Origin: CBDUQP01 sp965369385
GTDB lineage: Bacteria > Planctomycetota > Phycisphaerae > SM23-33
Length of the DNA stretch: 45,587 nt
Direction: 5' to 3'
Assembly: GCA_965369385.1 (NCBI GenBank)
Contig: CBDUQP010000008.1
Coordinates: forward strand, 1-45,587
Part shown: piece by piece, positions 1-8,152 of the stretch
How the letters are laid out: every line of letters begins with the position of its first letter
How positions within the stretch are numbered: position 1 is the stretch's first letter
Notes under the pieces: model-generated
Databases searched by the model: none
What the model was told of the DNA's origin: nothing
What the model saw: the letters and a program-made list of their open reading frames with translations, nothing else
Made by a program: the position numbers and the translations under genes

Positions 1-72
1 CAAATGTGAATCCGCTCGCCGGCGAATTAAATAAGGCACCGTCCCTAATTATCGCGGTTATTCGAATTGTGC

Positions 73-100
73 TTGACACAACTATGAAAGAGGTTGACAC
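73..100 (+). promoter_or_regulatory. paired TTGACAC direct repeat upstream of PEP-CTERM gene
   Basis: Two copies of TTGACAC lie at 73-79 and 94-100, exactly 21 bp apart (about two helical turns), about 150 bp before the PEP-CTERM start. Each holds a perfect sigma70 -35 hexamer, but no good -10 follows either at 16-18 bp, so a repeated operator is as likely as a promoter. The rest of positions 1-247 shows no gene that I can support. Confidence 0.35.
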
Positions 101-247
101 TACAGTTACGATTTAACTGGTGGCTGCTTGATATTTATCTATAAGAGGCTCTGGTTGAGAGGGATGCAGTGTGAAGGCGTATGGCTCGCACGGCACACAG
201 GGTGTCATGGGGTTGTTCGCTGTCGTACTTTGGGTAAGAGGGATACT

Positions 248-919
248 ATGCTTCGAATTAACTGGATGGGCCGCACCGTCTGCGCTGCGGTGGTGTGTAT
301 GTCGTGTTTTTCTGCCGCATCAGCGGGAATTGTTGAGACGCAGACACATGCCTACGATGTGAACAGTCCGTACGTTCCGATGTTTGACGGCTCACTGGGG
401 GCTCTGGACAAAGTGACGCTGGAAATTGACCTAACTCCCTTTGGAGCTTTGTTGACTCTTTTTCACAATGGAAGTTCTTCTTGGCCGTTTTTAATCGAGG
501 CCTCGGAAAAAGTGAAAGTTGATATCCTTGGCAAATTCGGGATTGACGCTCCCAAATTTGGCTCACAAATAAGTGCCGGGTTGCAGGTAATTGCCGGTGA
601 AGCGATCACCGTAACGCTTGACTCTCAGTCTGGCGCAGGTATTTCCTCCGATAATTTTGATTCCTCGAAAGATTTGTCAGTTGACCTTAATGGTTTCGTG
701 GGTATCGGAAATCTAGAGGTCGTTTTTTCCTATGACAGGTCATCCTCGGGTACCTCCCCTGCCCCTGGGAGCCCTGATCTGACCACTGATCTGCTGCACT
801 TTAATTATGAGACATTGCCAGGCGGCCAACTCACGTATACGTACACTACTCCTGAACCGATGACGCTGGGGCTTTTGTCTATCGGCGGGATGGCACTGCT
901 TCGTCGTCGCAGCGCCTGA
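248..919 (+). CDS. PEP-CTERM sorting domain-containing secreted protein
   Basis: A 223-residue exported protein of unknown function. The ATG at 248 is chosen because AAGAGGG sits just upstream and the protein then begins with a classic signal peptide (MLRINWMGRTVCAAVV, cleavage near SAASAG). An upstream in-frame start at 128 would put about 40 unlikely residues in front. The body is rich in Gly, Ser, Asp and beta-strand-like repeats. The C-terminus is the planctomycete PEP-CTERM signal: PEP, then the hydrophobic segment MTLGLLSIGGMALL, then RRR. Family knowledge says such tails are recognised by an exosortase, which processes the protein during surface delivery; no exosortase is in the window. 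The gene stands alone, with its own terminator at 943-970. The mature domain was not recognised. Confidence 0.85.
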   Translation: MLRINWMGRTVCAAVVCMSCFSAASAGIVETQTHAYDVNSPYVPMFDGSLGALDKVTLEIDLTPFGALLTLFHNGSSSWPFLIEASEKVKVDILGKFGIDAPKFGSQISAGLQVIAGEAITVTLDSQSGAGISSDNFDSSKDLSVDLNGFVGIGNLEVVFSYDRSSSGTSPAPGSPDLTTDLLHFNYETLPGGQLTYTYTTPEPMTLGLLSIGGMALLRRRSA

Positions 920-942
920 CCTGATTATATTATTCGACCACC

Positions 943-970
943 AACGCCCCGTGGGAAACTGCGGGGCGTT
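943..970 (+). terminator. rho-independent terminator after PEP-CTERM gene
   Basis: Perfect 9-bp stem AACGCCCCG / CGGGGCGTT with a 10-nt loop, followed by CTCTT, 23 bp after the stop codon. Between it and the next gene (stop at 1138, minus strand) there is only GC-rich sequence without visible signals. Confidence 0.75.
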
Positions 971-1137
971 CTCTTGCGCGGAATCAGGTCATACGTGTCC
1001 GTCTTCGCCTACGGCTTGCCGCTTGCTGTTTCGCCGGGCTTTTTCGGGTGGCTTTGCGGGTAGCTTCCACCACAGCGTAATGACGTCCAAATCATAAGAA
1101 GTCGCAGCCTAATTACACCTGCATTTCTTCGTGTGCA

Positions 1138-1527
1138 TTACGCGTGGAATCCTTGCGGGTAATAAGCGGCTTGGCAGCCGGGGGCTTCGGTGATGCTGAG
1201 CCTGTAAAGGGGCGGCTGGGGGCCTAGCATTCCAGCCAGTCGCTGGCCTATCGCCCGGGCGACAAGTTCGGCAGATGGCGGGGCGGTGGCAAAATCCTCG
1301 TGGGTGTTCAGGCTTTTCGAAGCATATTCTCCAACAATCACGTCAAGTGCATCCCGGACTTGAAGAAAGTCGATAAGCACCCCCATGGAGCCATCCAGTT
1401 GCTGGCCTCGAAAAGTGGCTGAAGCATCCCATGTGTGCCAATGTGCCTGTTCGGTGTTCCCGTCGGGCAATGGCAACTGGTGACTTGCCGTGAATTCGAC
1501 CTTTACGGTTACCTCGTATGTTTCCAT
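1138..1527 (-). CDS. 6-pyruvoyl-tetrahydropterin synthase / QueD-like protein
   Basis: 129 residues, the usual length of the T-fold PTPS/6-carboxytetrahydropterin synthase family. Visible family marks: an N-terminal strand followed by FTASHQLP (first zinc His, about residue 15), the HWHTW motif (zinc His 29 and 31), LNTHEDF...PPSAE in the middle (normally LND...PTSE), and the closing ITEAPGCQAAYY with the substrate-anchoring Glu. The catalytic Cys that normally lies four residues before the HxH pair is a Thr here, so classical PTPS or QueD chemistry is doubtful. The gene starts 9 bp after the GH57 stop and is surely cotranscribed with it. That company suggests a role connected to polysaccharide metabolism rather than queuosine synthesis (inference). 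Confidence 0.8.
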   Translation of the reverse strand: METYEVTVKVEFTASHQLPLPDGNTEQAHWHTWDASATFRGQQLDGSMGVLIDFLQVRDALDVIVGEYASKSLNTHEDFATAPPSAELVARAIGQRLAGMLGPQPPLYRLSITEAPGCQAAYYPQGFHA

Positions 1528-1536
1528 GTAAGATGC

Positions 1537-2727
1537 TCAGGCAGTAATTCCTGAAACCTTCAGGCGGTTCTGGATACTGTCCAAAATATTGACGTAGTTG
1601 ATGTAGGCGTCGTAGGGGGATTCGTAGGGGTTGAAATACTTGTGTACGTCGCCGTCGGCGAACCACTTGGTGCACATATAGTAGAAGTGGTCAGAAGTTT
1701 GGAGCTTTCGCCAGTCGCTGATTAGTTCAATATCGCCACTTTGCAGAACATCCTCGGCGAGCCTGTAGATTTCATTGAGTGCATTGGCCTGCATGCTGTT
1801 ACCAAGCCATGCAGATATATCCCGCTCTGTATCTGCCCATGATATCATGTGCGGTACGTCCATCTCGCCCACACAAGGGTACCTGTCTACCGCTTGTGAG
1901 ACAGTCAGAAAATCATTGTTGCCGTTTGCCAGGATGGCGTCGGGCAGGGCGTCAAGGAATTCAAATATGCCCGTGTCGGCCCATTGGTGTTCTCCGAATG
2001 TTTCATAGTCCATGAACAGGTTGCAGACATAACCGTTACCGTTGATCTGGTTCACCCAGTGTGCGAACCGATCTGCATTGAGAGGCCACTCTTTCCACGC
2101 CTGGTTGGAGAACCTGAATGCGATATCGTCGCTAAGGCGGTAGTTTTTCAGCAGGATTCTCAGTTTGGTGCAGTTGGGCGGATTGTAGATAAAGTTTGGG
2201 CTTCGATATCCAAGAATATGGTCTGCGCCTTCGGTAAGGATCGCATCGTAACCCATTTCCTCAACTACTTGGGCTACGTCGTTGTTGTAGGTCAGTTCGG
2301 TATTACGGAATATCCGGGGGGCTTGGCCGAACAGGTCCATCATGAGCTGGCGGTGGGCCTCGGTTTGGCGAATGAACTCGTCACGATTGTACAGAAACGC
2401 CAGACTGTGGTAGTAGGTTTCAGCGATAAATTCGACGCATCCGGTGTCGGCGAGGGCTCTAAAGCTATCGAGAACGTCAGGCCGCCACTGCTTGAACTGC
2501 TCGATCACCGTTCCCGTTAGAGAATAGGAGATGCGGAACTTTCCCTGGTGACGATCGATGAGTTCCTTCATGGTGCGGTTGGTGGGAATGTAGCACTTGT
2601 CTGCGACTTTGTTACAGATTTCCTTGTTATGCTCCTGATCGAAGTAGTTGGTACCACTGTCGAAGATGCTGTAACGCCGAAGCCTGTACGGTTGGTGGAC
2701 CTGGAAATAAAACACTACTGATGCCAT
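1537..2727 (-). CDS. glycoside hydrolase family 57 (alpha-amylase-like)
   Basis: 396 residues from the ATG at 2727, preceded by GAAAGG; a farther start at 2793 adds 22 residues without homology features. GH57 marks are clear: the N-terminal VHQPYRLRR (His 11), FRNTELTYNN with the likely nucleophile Glu 144, and FMDYETFGEH with the likely acid/base Asp 240. GH57 enzymes are retaining alpha-glucan hydrolases, transferases or branching enzymes; the length fits the short alpha-amylase type rather than the branching type. No signal peptide is seen, so it probably acts on intracellular glycogen-like glucan. It sits downstream of a glycogen-synthase-like glycosyltransferase on the same strand, with an insertion sequence between them, and upstream of the PTPS-like gene. 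Confidence 0.88.
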   Translation of the reverse strand: MASVVFYFQVHQPYRLRRYSIFDSGTNYFDQEHNKEICNKVADKCYIPTNRTMKELIDRHQGKFRISYSLTGTVIEQFKQWRPDVLDSFRALADTGCVEFIAETYYHSLAFLYNRDEFIRQTEAHRQLMMDLFGQAPRIFRNTELTYNNDVAQVVEEMGYDAILTEGADHILGYRSPNFIYNPPNCTKLRILLKNYRLSDDIAFRFSNQAWKEWPLNADRFAHWVNQINGNGYVCNLFMDYETFGEHQWADTGIFEFLDALPDAILANGNNDFLTVSQAVDRYPCVGEMDVPHMISWADTERDISAWLGNSMQANALNEIYRLAEDVLQSGDIELISDWRKLQTSDHFYYMCTKWFADGDVHKYFNPYESPYDAYINYVNILDSIQNRLKVSGITA

Positions 2728-2913
2728 TGTCTTTGCAGCCTTTCGCGGTCCTCTGGGCAAATCCATTTGCCGATTGTCGGCCATGGCCTGCAATGTTGCT
2801 CATACCCTTGCATTCCACCCAAGTTACACCCAAGGATACCAAAGTGTCCAGATAATCTCCACGTTCTCGCGTGTGGTAAGACTACGAGTGTACGAGTAAT
2901 TTTCATGGCAGGC

Positions 2914-4161
2914 TTATGCTGCGGTCGTTTGGGCCTTCCAGTAGCTGCGCCATAGGCCACTGTGGTAGATGCTCGCGAGAGCCATTATCGACTCGGCGTT
3001 ATCCGTATCCCATTTCATGCCCGATCCTTTTAACCGATTCGTCAGTGTGCCGCACAGAGATTCGGTCGGGCCAGAACCGCAGTCGTAGCCCAACTCACGG
3101 AACGCCGGATAATCCGTCATCGATACACGCTTGCCCAGATACTCACGCAATGATTCCAACACTTTGCGTTTCGGGCCGCTACGATGGCGGCGGAGATAAT
3201 TGCCCAACTTATCCAACATCGCCAGCGAACCCTGCGTCCACACATATCCCAACATATCATCTCGCCAAGCCTGGGCCTTGACCGTCCCCTCGCCATATAA
3301 CGCATGGCTTGTCAGGACCACATGCTCCTTCAAATGGTAGTAGTCCAAAATGTGCTCGTCCAACATCGGAAGCTGTTGCCGATATTGATGGGCGATCCAC
3401 GGCGCACCGTCCGTCACTGCGTACTTGACCTTCGCTTCGCCCAGTTCAAGGCGGCCAGCTTCGCGACGCATCAGACGGCCCAATGCCTTATGATCCCCGG
3501 CTGTGCCTACCACGTGACAGTGCTTCTTGTCCGGGTCGTAGAAGGACAATATCTTGAATTCCTTGTATGAACCATCGCTTCCTCGTTTTGGACGACCAGG
3601 CCGGGATGTCGAACGACGACCTTGCCGCGTACGCTTGGCTACCTCCGTCTGACGACGCTTTCGCTTCTGCTCTTCGGTAACCAACGGAACCATCACCCCG
3701 TCAGTCCCGGTAATCAATGTCTGGTCCGTGCAATCTGCCGAAGTGAAGCCAGGACGCAACGATCCGCTACGTTGCTCAGCCAAAACAATCTTGCCCTGGT
3801 TTTCCACAATCGTTCGCACTGTCCCCTCGCTGAGCGATAACTGTGCCAGCCGAGACAGATTCGCACCCGCGACTTCGAACGAACAATGCAATGACTCGCG
3901 ACAACACATCTCGCGAACGCCCGGGCTGAAGCGATGAACGGTAATGCCCAACCAGTGATCAGCCGGAATCACTGTCCCACGCTCGAAAGACCAATAGATA
4001 GTGCGACTAACACGAACACGCCCGTTGATGGTCTGATGAGTCGTAGGCTGCTTACCTTTGTTTCTCAGTCCGCTCTGGCGAGGGGGAAAAAGCCTCCTGC
4101 TTACTCTGCAAGAGGCCGAGAGCTTTCTCGTAAAGCCGCTGACGAAACTCACTGCTCGCAT
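2914..4161 (-). CDS. ISKra4-family transposase, catalytic part (second frame)
   Basis: The meaningful protein begins near 4094, where it continues the N-terminal part encoded in the other frame; the residues before GLRNKGKQ are out-of-frame reading of that part. Recognisable stretches of the family: HQTINGRVRVSRTIYW, a Cys/Arg-rich GVREMCCRESL, DQTLITGTDGVMVP (first catalytic Asp), VKYAVTDGAPWI (second Asp), DYYHLKEHV, and the C-terminal GSGPTESLCGTLTNRLKGSG with the catalytic Glu. Together these make a DDE transposase of the ISKra4/UPF0236-like group. The C-terminus looks complete. Expression of the full protein requires a +1 (or -2) frameshift at the T5C5 run at about 4085-4095. Confidence 0.8.
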   Translation of the reverse strand: MRAVSFVSGFTRKLSASCRVSRRLFPPRQSGLRNKGKQPTTHQTINGRVRVSRTIYWSFERGTVIPADHWLGITVHRFSPGVREMCCRESLHCSFEVAGANLSRLAQLSLSEGTVRTIVENQGKIVLAEQRSGSLRPGFTSADCTDQTLITGTDGVMVPLVTEEQKRKRRQTEVAKRTRQGRRSTSRPGRPKRGSDGSYKEFKILSFYDPDKKHCHVVGTAGDHKALGRLMRREAGRLELGEAKVKYAVTDGAPWIAHQYRQQLPMLDEHILDYYHLKEHVVLTSHALYGEGTVKAQAWRDDMLGYVWTQGSLAMLDKLGNYLRRHRSGPKRKVLESLREYLGKRVSMTDYPAFRELGYDCGSGPTESLCGTLTNRLKGSGMKWDTDNAESIMALASIYHSGLWRSYWKAQTTAA

Positions 4162-4303
4162 CTCTGACCGGTTCTTCGCTGTCTGCGATGATCCGGCCAG
4201 GTTTAGCCGAGTTCATCGCTTCAGCAACTTCGACAAATAAATGCTTCAGTTCTCCCGACATTGCCGCCTCCAACTCGCCTGCAGTAACCCGTTTGTCTTC
4301 CAT
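4052..4303 (-). CDS. ISKra4-family transposase, N-terminal part (first frame)
   Basis: 83 residues starting from an ATG with an excellent site, AAGGAG seven bases upstream. The segment SSEFRQRLYEKALGLLQSKQ followed by EAFSPSP is the usual N-terminal part of ISKra4-type transposases, which in one-frame relatives runs straight into the RNKGKQ segment. Here the frame closes at 4052-4054, after overlapping the second frame by more than 100 bases. The overlap contains a run of five T and five C on the coding strand, a plausible slippery site. Programmed frameshifting is known in parts of this IS family; a simple inactivating mutation is the alternative. Confidence 0.65.
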   Translation of the reverse strand: MEDKRVTAGELEAAMSGELKHLFVEVAEAMNSAKPGRIIADSEEPVRDASSEFRQRLYEKALGLLQSKQEAFSPSPERTEKQR

Positions 4304-4399
4304 GACTTATCTCCTAAAGGATTAAGGTTCATAAGTTACTATACACAAAGGAGTAACGTGGCGCCAGGAAAATTTATCGCACACGACTACGATGGTCGA

Positions 4400-5785
4400 T
4401 TATCCCATTGTAACCTTTTCGTAGATATTCTTGATCTGTGAAGCGCTATCCTTCCATGACAGTCTCGTTACCTCGATCTGTCCGTGCTGGCGGAGAGTTT
4501 TCTGGAGTGGCGGGTGCCTCAAGACGGCCAGTATCTTATTGGCCATCTCGGAGGTGTCCCAGAAATCGACCTTGAGCACGTGCGTGAGCACTTCCGAGAC
4601 CCCGGATTGCTTGGAGATGATTACCGGCACATCATGCGACAATGCCTCCAGCGGCGCGATACCGAACGGTTCCGAAACGCTGGGCATAACATAAAGGTCT
4701 GCCATCTGGAACACGCGAGACACATCGTCGCCCTGCAGGAAACCGGTGAATGTGACGTATCTGCCCAGCTCAAGGTCCGCAGCCAGACGAATGCACTGTT
4801 CGATCATATCCCCGCTGCCCGCAATCACGAAACGCACCTTATCGTACTTCTGGATAACCTTTTTGGCGGCCTGCAGGAAGTATTCGGGGCCCTTTTGCAT
4901 CGTGACCCTGCCTAAAAATAGAACGATTTTCTCGTTCCGCTTGATCGGAGTTGTCGCAAACTTGTGTCCGTTGGTCAGTTCGACAGCGTTATACACCACC
5001 TCAACGTCTTCCGCAGGCACGCCATAGCGCGTAATAACGGTGGTGCGGGTCAGGTGACTCACACAAATAACACGTCGGGCGCAATGCATGCCGGCACGCT
5101 CGATATCGTAAACGTTCTGATTGATGTTCTGCCCGGAGCGATCGAACTCTGTTGAATGCACGTGCACTATAAGCGGTTTGCCAGTGGCCGCTGCCACGGC
5201 CTGCCCTGCGGGGAATGTCATCCAGTCATGTGCATGGACCACGTCAAAACTCTCGCGTTTGGCAAGTTCAACCGAAAGACGGGCATACCTGTGAATCTGG
5301 GACAACAGATCGCCTTCGTAATTGTCCGGTTGTCCGCAGTCGATATCGTCGGATGTTTCTTCCTCTTGTCCGGTTTCGCTGTCGGCATTGTCCGTCTCGG
5401 TGTTCGCAAGCAGCTTGCAACGCTGCTCTCGCAGGACTTGCATGATGGATTCGGATGTTTCCGGATTTGCATACGGCTGGAGCATGGCGGAAACCTGATG
5501 CAGTTCAACGTGTTCGAACGGATGTTGGCTCACGTCAAGCACTGCGCCATGTTGGTTTACTGTTGTTTCGTCGTTAATCCCGCCGACTGCGTCCGCTAAT
5601 TGTGCCAGGGTTGTGGGGCTTCGCAGGTTCACATTGCCCGCTTGCGACACGGGGACCGAAGTGGGCAGGACGAAGCTGACTTCGACGCCCAGCTCGTCCA
5701 GGCCTTTCGTAAGCCCGTGGCACGCAGTACCAAGTCCACCGCTTATGTGTGGCGGAAATTCCCAGCCCAGCATAAAAACTTTCAT
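4400..5785 (-). CDS. GT-B glycosyltransferase, glycogen-synthase-like (GT4/GT5)
   Basis: 461 residues with GGGGAA before the ATG. The N-terminal Rossmann half opens with the starch/glycogen synthase signature FMLGWEFPPHISGGLG (GGLG at 16-19, ADP-glucose binding in the family) and has VVHAHDWMT at 182-190. The C-terminal half begins near 285 with IVLFLGRVTMQKGPEYF and carries the E-x7-E pair SEPFGIAPLE (Glu 372, Glu 380). An unusual acidic insert of about 60 residues (about 100-160, rich in Glu, Asp, Thr, Ser) lies in the N-terminal half. It is probably a nucleotide-sugar:alpha-glucan transferase; GT4 sugar transferases look similar. It leads the cluster that continues, past the insertion sequence, with GH57. 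Confidence 0.82.
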   Translation of the reverse strand: MKVFMLGWEFPPHISGGLGTACHGLTKGLDELGVEVSFVLPTSVPVSQAGNVNLRSPTTLAQLADAVGGINDETTVNQHGAVLDVSQHPFEHVELHQVSAMLQPYANPETSESIMQVLREQRCKLLANTETDNADSETGQEEETSDDIDCGQPDNYEGDLLSQIHRYARLSVELAKRESFDVVHAHDWMTFPAGQAVAAATGKPLIVHVHSTEFDRSGQNINQNVYDIERAGMHCARRVICVSHLTRTTVITRYGVPAEDVEVVYNAVELTNGHKFATTPIKRNEKIVLFLGRVTMQKGPEYFLQAAKKVIQKYDKVRFVIAGSGDMIEQCIRLAADLELGRYVTFTGFLQGDDVSRVFQMADLYVMPSVSEPFGIAPLEALSHDVPVIISKQSGVSEVLTHVLKVDFWDTSEMANKILAVLRHPPLQKTLRQHGQIEVTRLSWKDSASQIKNIYEKVTMG

Positions 5786-5931
5786 ATTGCATTCCCCATT
5801 TGGTGAAAACAGGTCAATGGCCTATCTATTCTAGGCGCTGCGGCCGCGTTGCGGAAAGCCCTATCCGCAAACAGGCGGAGTTTTTGCCATCTATGCCTGC
5901 ATCTGGCGGCGGACTCATCTGAGTGACATCG

Positions 5932-6882
5932 TCAGTTTTCGGTTTCTAACGCTCCAATTATCTCGGTGATGCTCGAGTGCCCGTGTTTCTCGAGATAATC
6001 CCGGATGCCGTCTCGTATTCTTACGAGGCATCCCGGATCGACGAAAAGCGCGGTTCCGACAGCTAGCCCGGTCCCGCCGGCAAGCAGGAACTCGATCGCG
6101 TCGGTGGCGTTTTGGATTCCACCCATTGCGATAATGGGTACTCCGGCAGCCTTGGCTACTTGCGTATACACCTTGTGGACCATGTGAACTGCCACAGGGT
6201 GAATCGCAGGACCGCTGAGCCCGCCAGTCTGGTTTGCCAGCACGGGGCGGCGTTTTTCGACATCGATAACCATCGCCGTGAGGGTATTGATCATGCTCAG
6301 CGCATCGGCTCCGGCTTCGACGGCAGCGCAGGCCATCTCAGAGATATCCGTAACGTTCGGCGACAGTTTCACAATCAGTATGTTTCTTTTGCAAACATCT
6401 CTGAGTGCCTGCGTTATCTTACCTACTTGCGAGGGATCCGTACCGAACTGTATTCCGCCTGCCTTCACATTTGGACATGAGATATTCAACTCAATGCCCT
6501 TGACCACATCCACTTTTTCGAGGGCATCCGCCACCGCCACGTAGTCGTCGATGGTAGTGCCTGCCACGTTCACGAAGACAGGCAAACCAAGGGCTTCGAG
6601 CTGGGGGACCTTCTCCTCGATGAAGACCTCAAGCCCGACATTCGCCAAACCGATGGCGTTTATCATCCCTGCCCGCGTTTCCACTATTCGCTGGTAGGGG
6701 TTGCCTGTGCGGGGACTCTGGCTGATGGATTTTGTCACGAACGCGCCAAGCGTATGCAGGTCCACGAAATCACCGTATTCGTTGGCATACCCACAAGTTC
6801 CGCTGGCGGTCATAAGCGGACTGGCGAGCTTCACGCCGCATATGTCGACGCCCAGATCAATATTACACGATTCTTTCTTCAA
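5932..6882 (-). CDS. pyrD: dihydroorotate dehydrogenase, class 1B catalytic subunit
   Basis: Oxidises dihydroorotate to orotate in pyrimidine synthesis with FMN. The TTG at 6882 is chosen because AGAAGGA lies seven bases upstream and the protein then begins ahead of IDLGVDICGVKLASP, as in relatives (316 residues); an ATG at 6924 has no visible ribosome site. Marks of class 1: MTASGTCGY, NAIGLANVG, the active-site loop ELNISCPN with Cys 136 as catalytic base, IVKLSPNVTDI, and the phosphate-binding GGIQNATDAIEFLLAGG near the end. Class 1B enzymes use an iron-sulfur partner, PyrK, which is not in the window. Upstream on the same strand is aroB. Confidence 0.93.
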   Translation of the reverse strand: MKKESCNIDLGVDICGVKLASPLMTASGTCGYANEYGDFVDLHTLGAFVTKSISQSPRTGNPYQRIVETRAGMINAIGLANVGLEVFIEEKVPQLEALGLPVFVNVAGTTIDDYVAVADALEKVDVVKGIELNISCPNVKAGGIQFGTDPSQVGKITQALRDVCKRNILIVKLSPNVTDISEMACAAVEAGADALSMINTLTAMVIDVEKRRPVLANQTGGLSGPAIHPVAVHMVHKVYTQVAKAAGVPIIAMGGIQNATDAIEFLLAGGTGLAVGTALFVDPGCLVRIRDGIRDYLEKHGHSSITEIIGALETEN

Positions 6883-7048
6883 GGCAGTTCCTTCTGCAAT
6901 TGCTGCCTGCAACTGTATCCACATACACTTACAAACGCCAATTGTTTTGAATTCTTAATGGAACACCGACAAATGCGATCAGGTCGTGTCAACGGGGCGA
7001 GTTGTGTAGCTATCAGGAAGAATTCTTCGAACTTCTTGCCGCAGTTGA

Positions 7049-8146
7049 CTACGGTTTAAGAGCAGCCACAGCCGCTGCCGCTTCGCCGGCGGTTATGTCA
7101 TCATATATCTCAACCTTGCCCAATTCCAAGGGCAAGACCATCTTCACCTTCCCGCCGCGGGCTTTCTTGTCATGCTGCATGATTCGCCATATCTCGTCGG
7201 AGTCCAGCCCGCTCCTGGATACGGGCAGACCAACGGCTTGCAGTTGCGTCTTTATCCTGCTCTGCACATCAGAACCTATCAGGCCACGATCCACCGCCAT
7301 CTGCCCCGCAGCCACCATGCCCAGCGAAACTCCCTGCCCGTGCGAGATCACGCCGTATCCCGCCAGTGACTCAATAGCGTGGCCGATGGTGTGCCCGAAG
7401 TTCAGGTGTGCCCTTACGCCAGCCTCCCGTTCATCGGCTGCCACCACCTGAGCTTTGATAGCCACGTTGCGGGCTACCAGGTCACACATTATCTCGCTGT
7501 CGCAATCAAGAATGGCTTGTGCGTTGGTCTGTATGAAGTCGAGGAGGGTCGCATCGCGAATCACCGCGTGCTTTACGCATTCGCCAAGCCCGTTGCGAAT
7601 CTCGTCTGTCGGGAGGCTCTTGAGCGTCTCCACGTCTGCGAAAACGGCCGCCGGCTGATGGAATGCTCCGATAAGATTCTTGCCGACCGGGTGATTGATA
7701 CCCGTCTTACCGCCGACCGACGAATCCACATCAGCCAGTAGCGTAGTGGGCACCTGGAACCATTGCAGGCCGCGAAGTGCGCTGGCGGCGGCGTATCCGC
7801 ACATGTCGCCGGTAACTCCTCCACCAAGAGCGAACACAACAGTTCCGCGGTCTATTGCGGGAGTTATAGCGAACAGTTCGTCCAGAAGGTGGCTAAACGT
7901 GTCGACAGTCTTGTTGGCTTCGCCAGTGGGAACCTGGATCAGGACGGGCGAAAAGCCGGCCGACTTGAGCGACTCCATCGCCCGGTCGGCGTACAGCCTG
8001 GATATGGCCGAATCGACCATCACGGCACATCGGCAGGGCGCAACCGTGCCGGCGGCCAGTGTGCCAATCGAATCCAGCAGACCAGCGCCTATGTGAACCT
8101 TATAGCTCCTGTCGCCGAGATCAACGTTTACTGTTTGGGTGTTCAT
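7049..8146 (-). CDS. aroB: 3-dehydroquinate synthase
   Basis: Converts DAHP to 3-dehydroquinate, the second step of the shikimate pathway. 365 residues, a normal length. The NAD-binding and catalytic motifs are all present: FALGGGVTGDMCGYAAAS, PTTLLADVDSSVGGKTGIN followed by GKNLIGAFHQP, the zinc-ligand Glu in LGECVKHAVI, and the two zinc His in NFGHTIGHAIE. The start ATG lies 7 bases after the stop of the upstream membrane protein gene, and its ribosome site GAGGA overlaps the end of that gene, so the two are coupled. Confidence 0.96.
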   Translation of the reverse strand: MNTQTVNVDLGDRSYKVHIGAGLLDSIGTLAAGTVAPCRCAVMVDSAISRLYADRAMESLKSAGFSPVLIQVPTGEANKTVDTFSHLLDELFAITPAIDRGTVVFALGGGVTGDMCGYAAASALRGLQWFQVPTTLLADVDSSVGGKTGINHPVGKNLIGAFHQPAAVFADVETLKSLPTDEIRNGLGECVKHAVIRDATLLDFIQTNAQAILDCDSEIMCDLVARNVAIKAQVVAADEREAGVRAHLNFGHTIGHAIESLAGYGVISHGQGVSLGMVAAGQMAVDRGLIGSDVQSRIKTQLQAVGLPVSRSGLDSDEIWRIMQHDKKARGGKVKMVLPLELGKVEIYDDITAGEAAAAVAALKP

Positions 8147-8152
8147 ATTCTG

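Larger units (their letters stand above)
2859..4361 (-). mobile_element. insertion sequence, ISKra4-like
   Basis: About 1.5 kb element carrying a two-frame transposase on the minus strand. Proposed ends are tentative: CCACGTT at 2859-2865 and its inverted copy AACGTGG at 4355-4361, followed inward by weaker matches (GTGT, TAA, and GTGTACGAGTAA at 2888-2899 against TTACTATACAC at 4336-4346). No convincing target-site duplication was found, so the ends may be off by tens of bases. The element separates the glycosyltransferase (stop at 4400) from the GH57 gene (start at 2727), which otherwise look like one operon. Confidence 0.7.
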
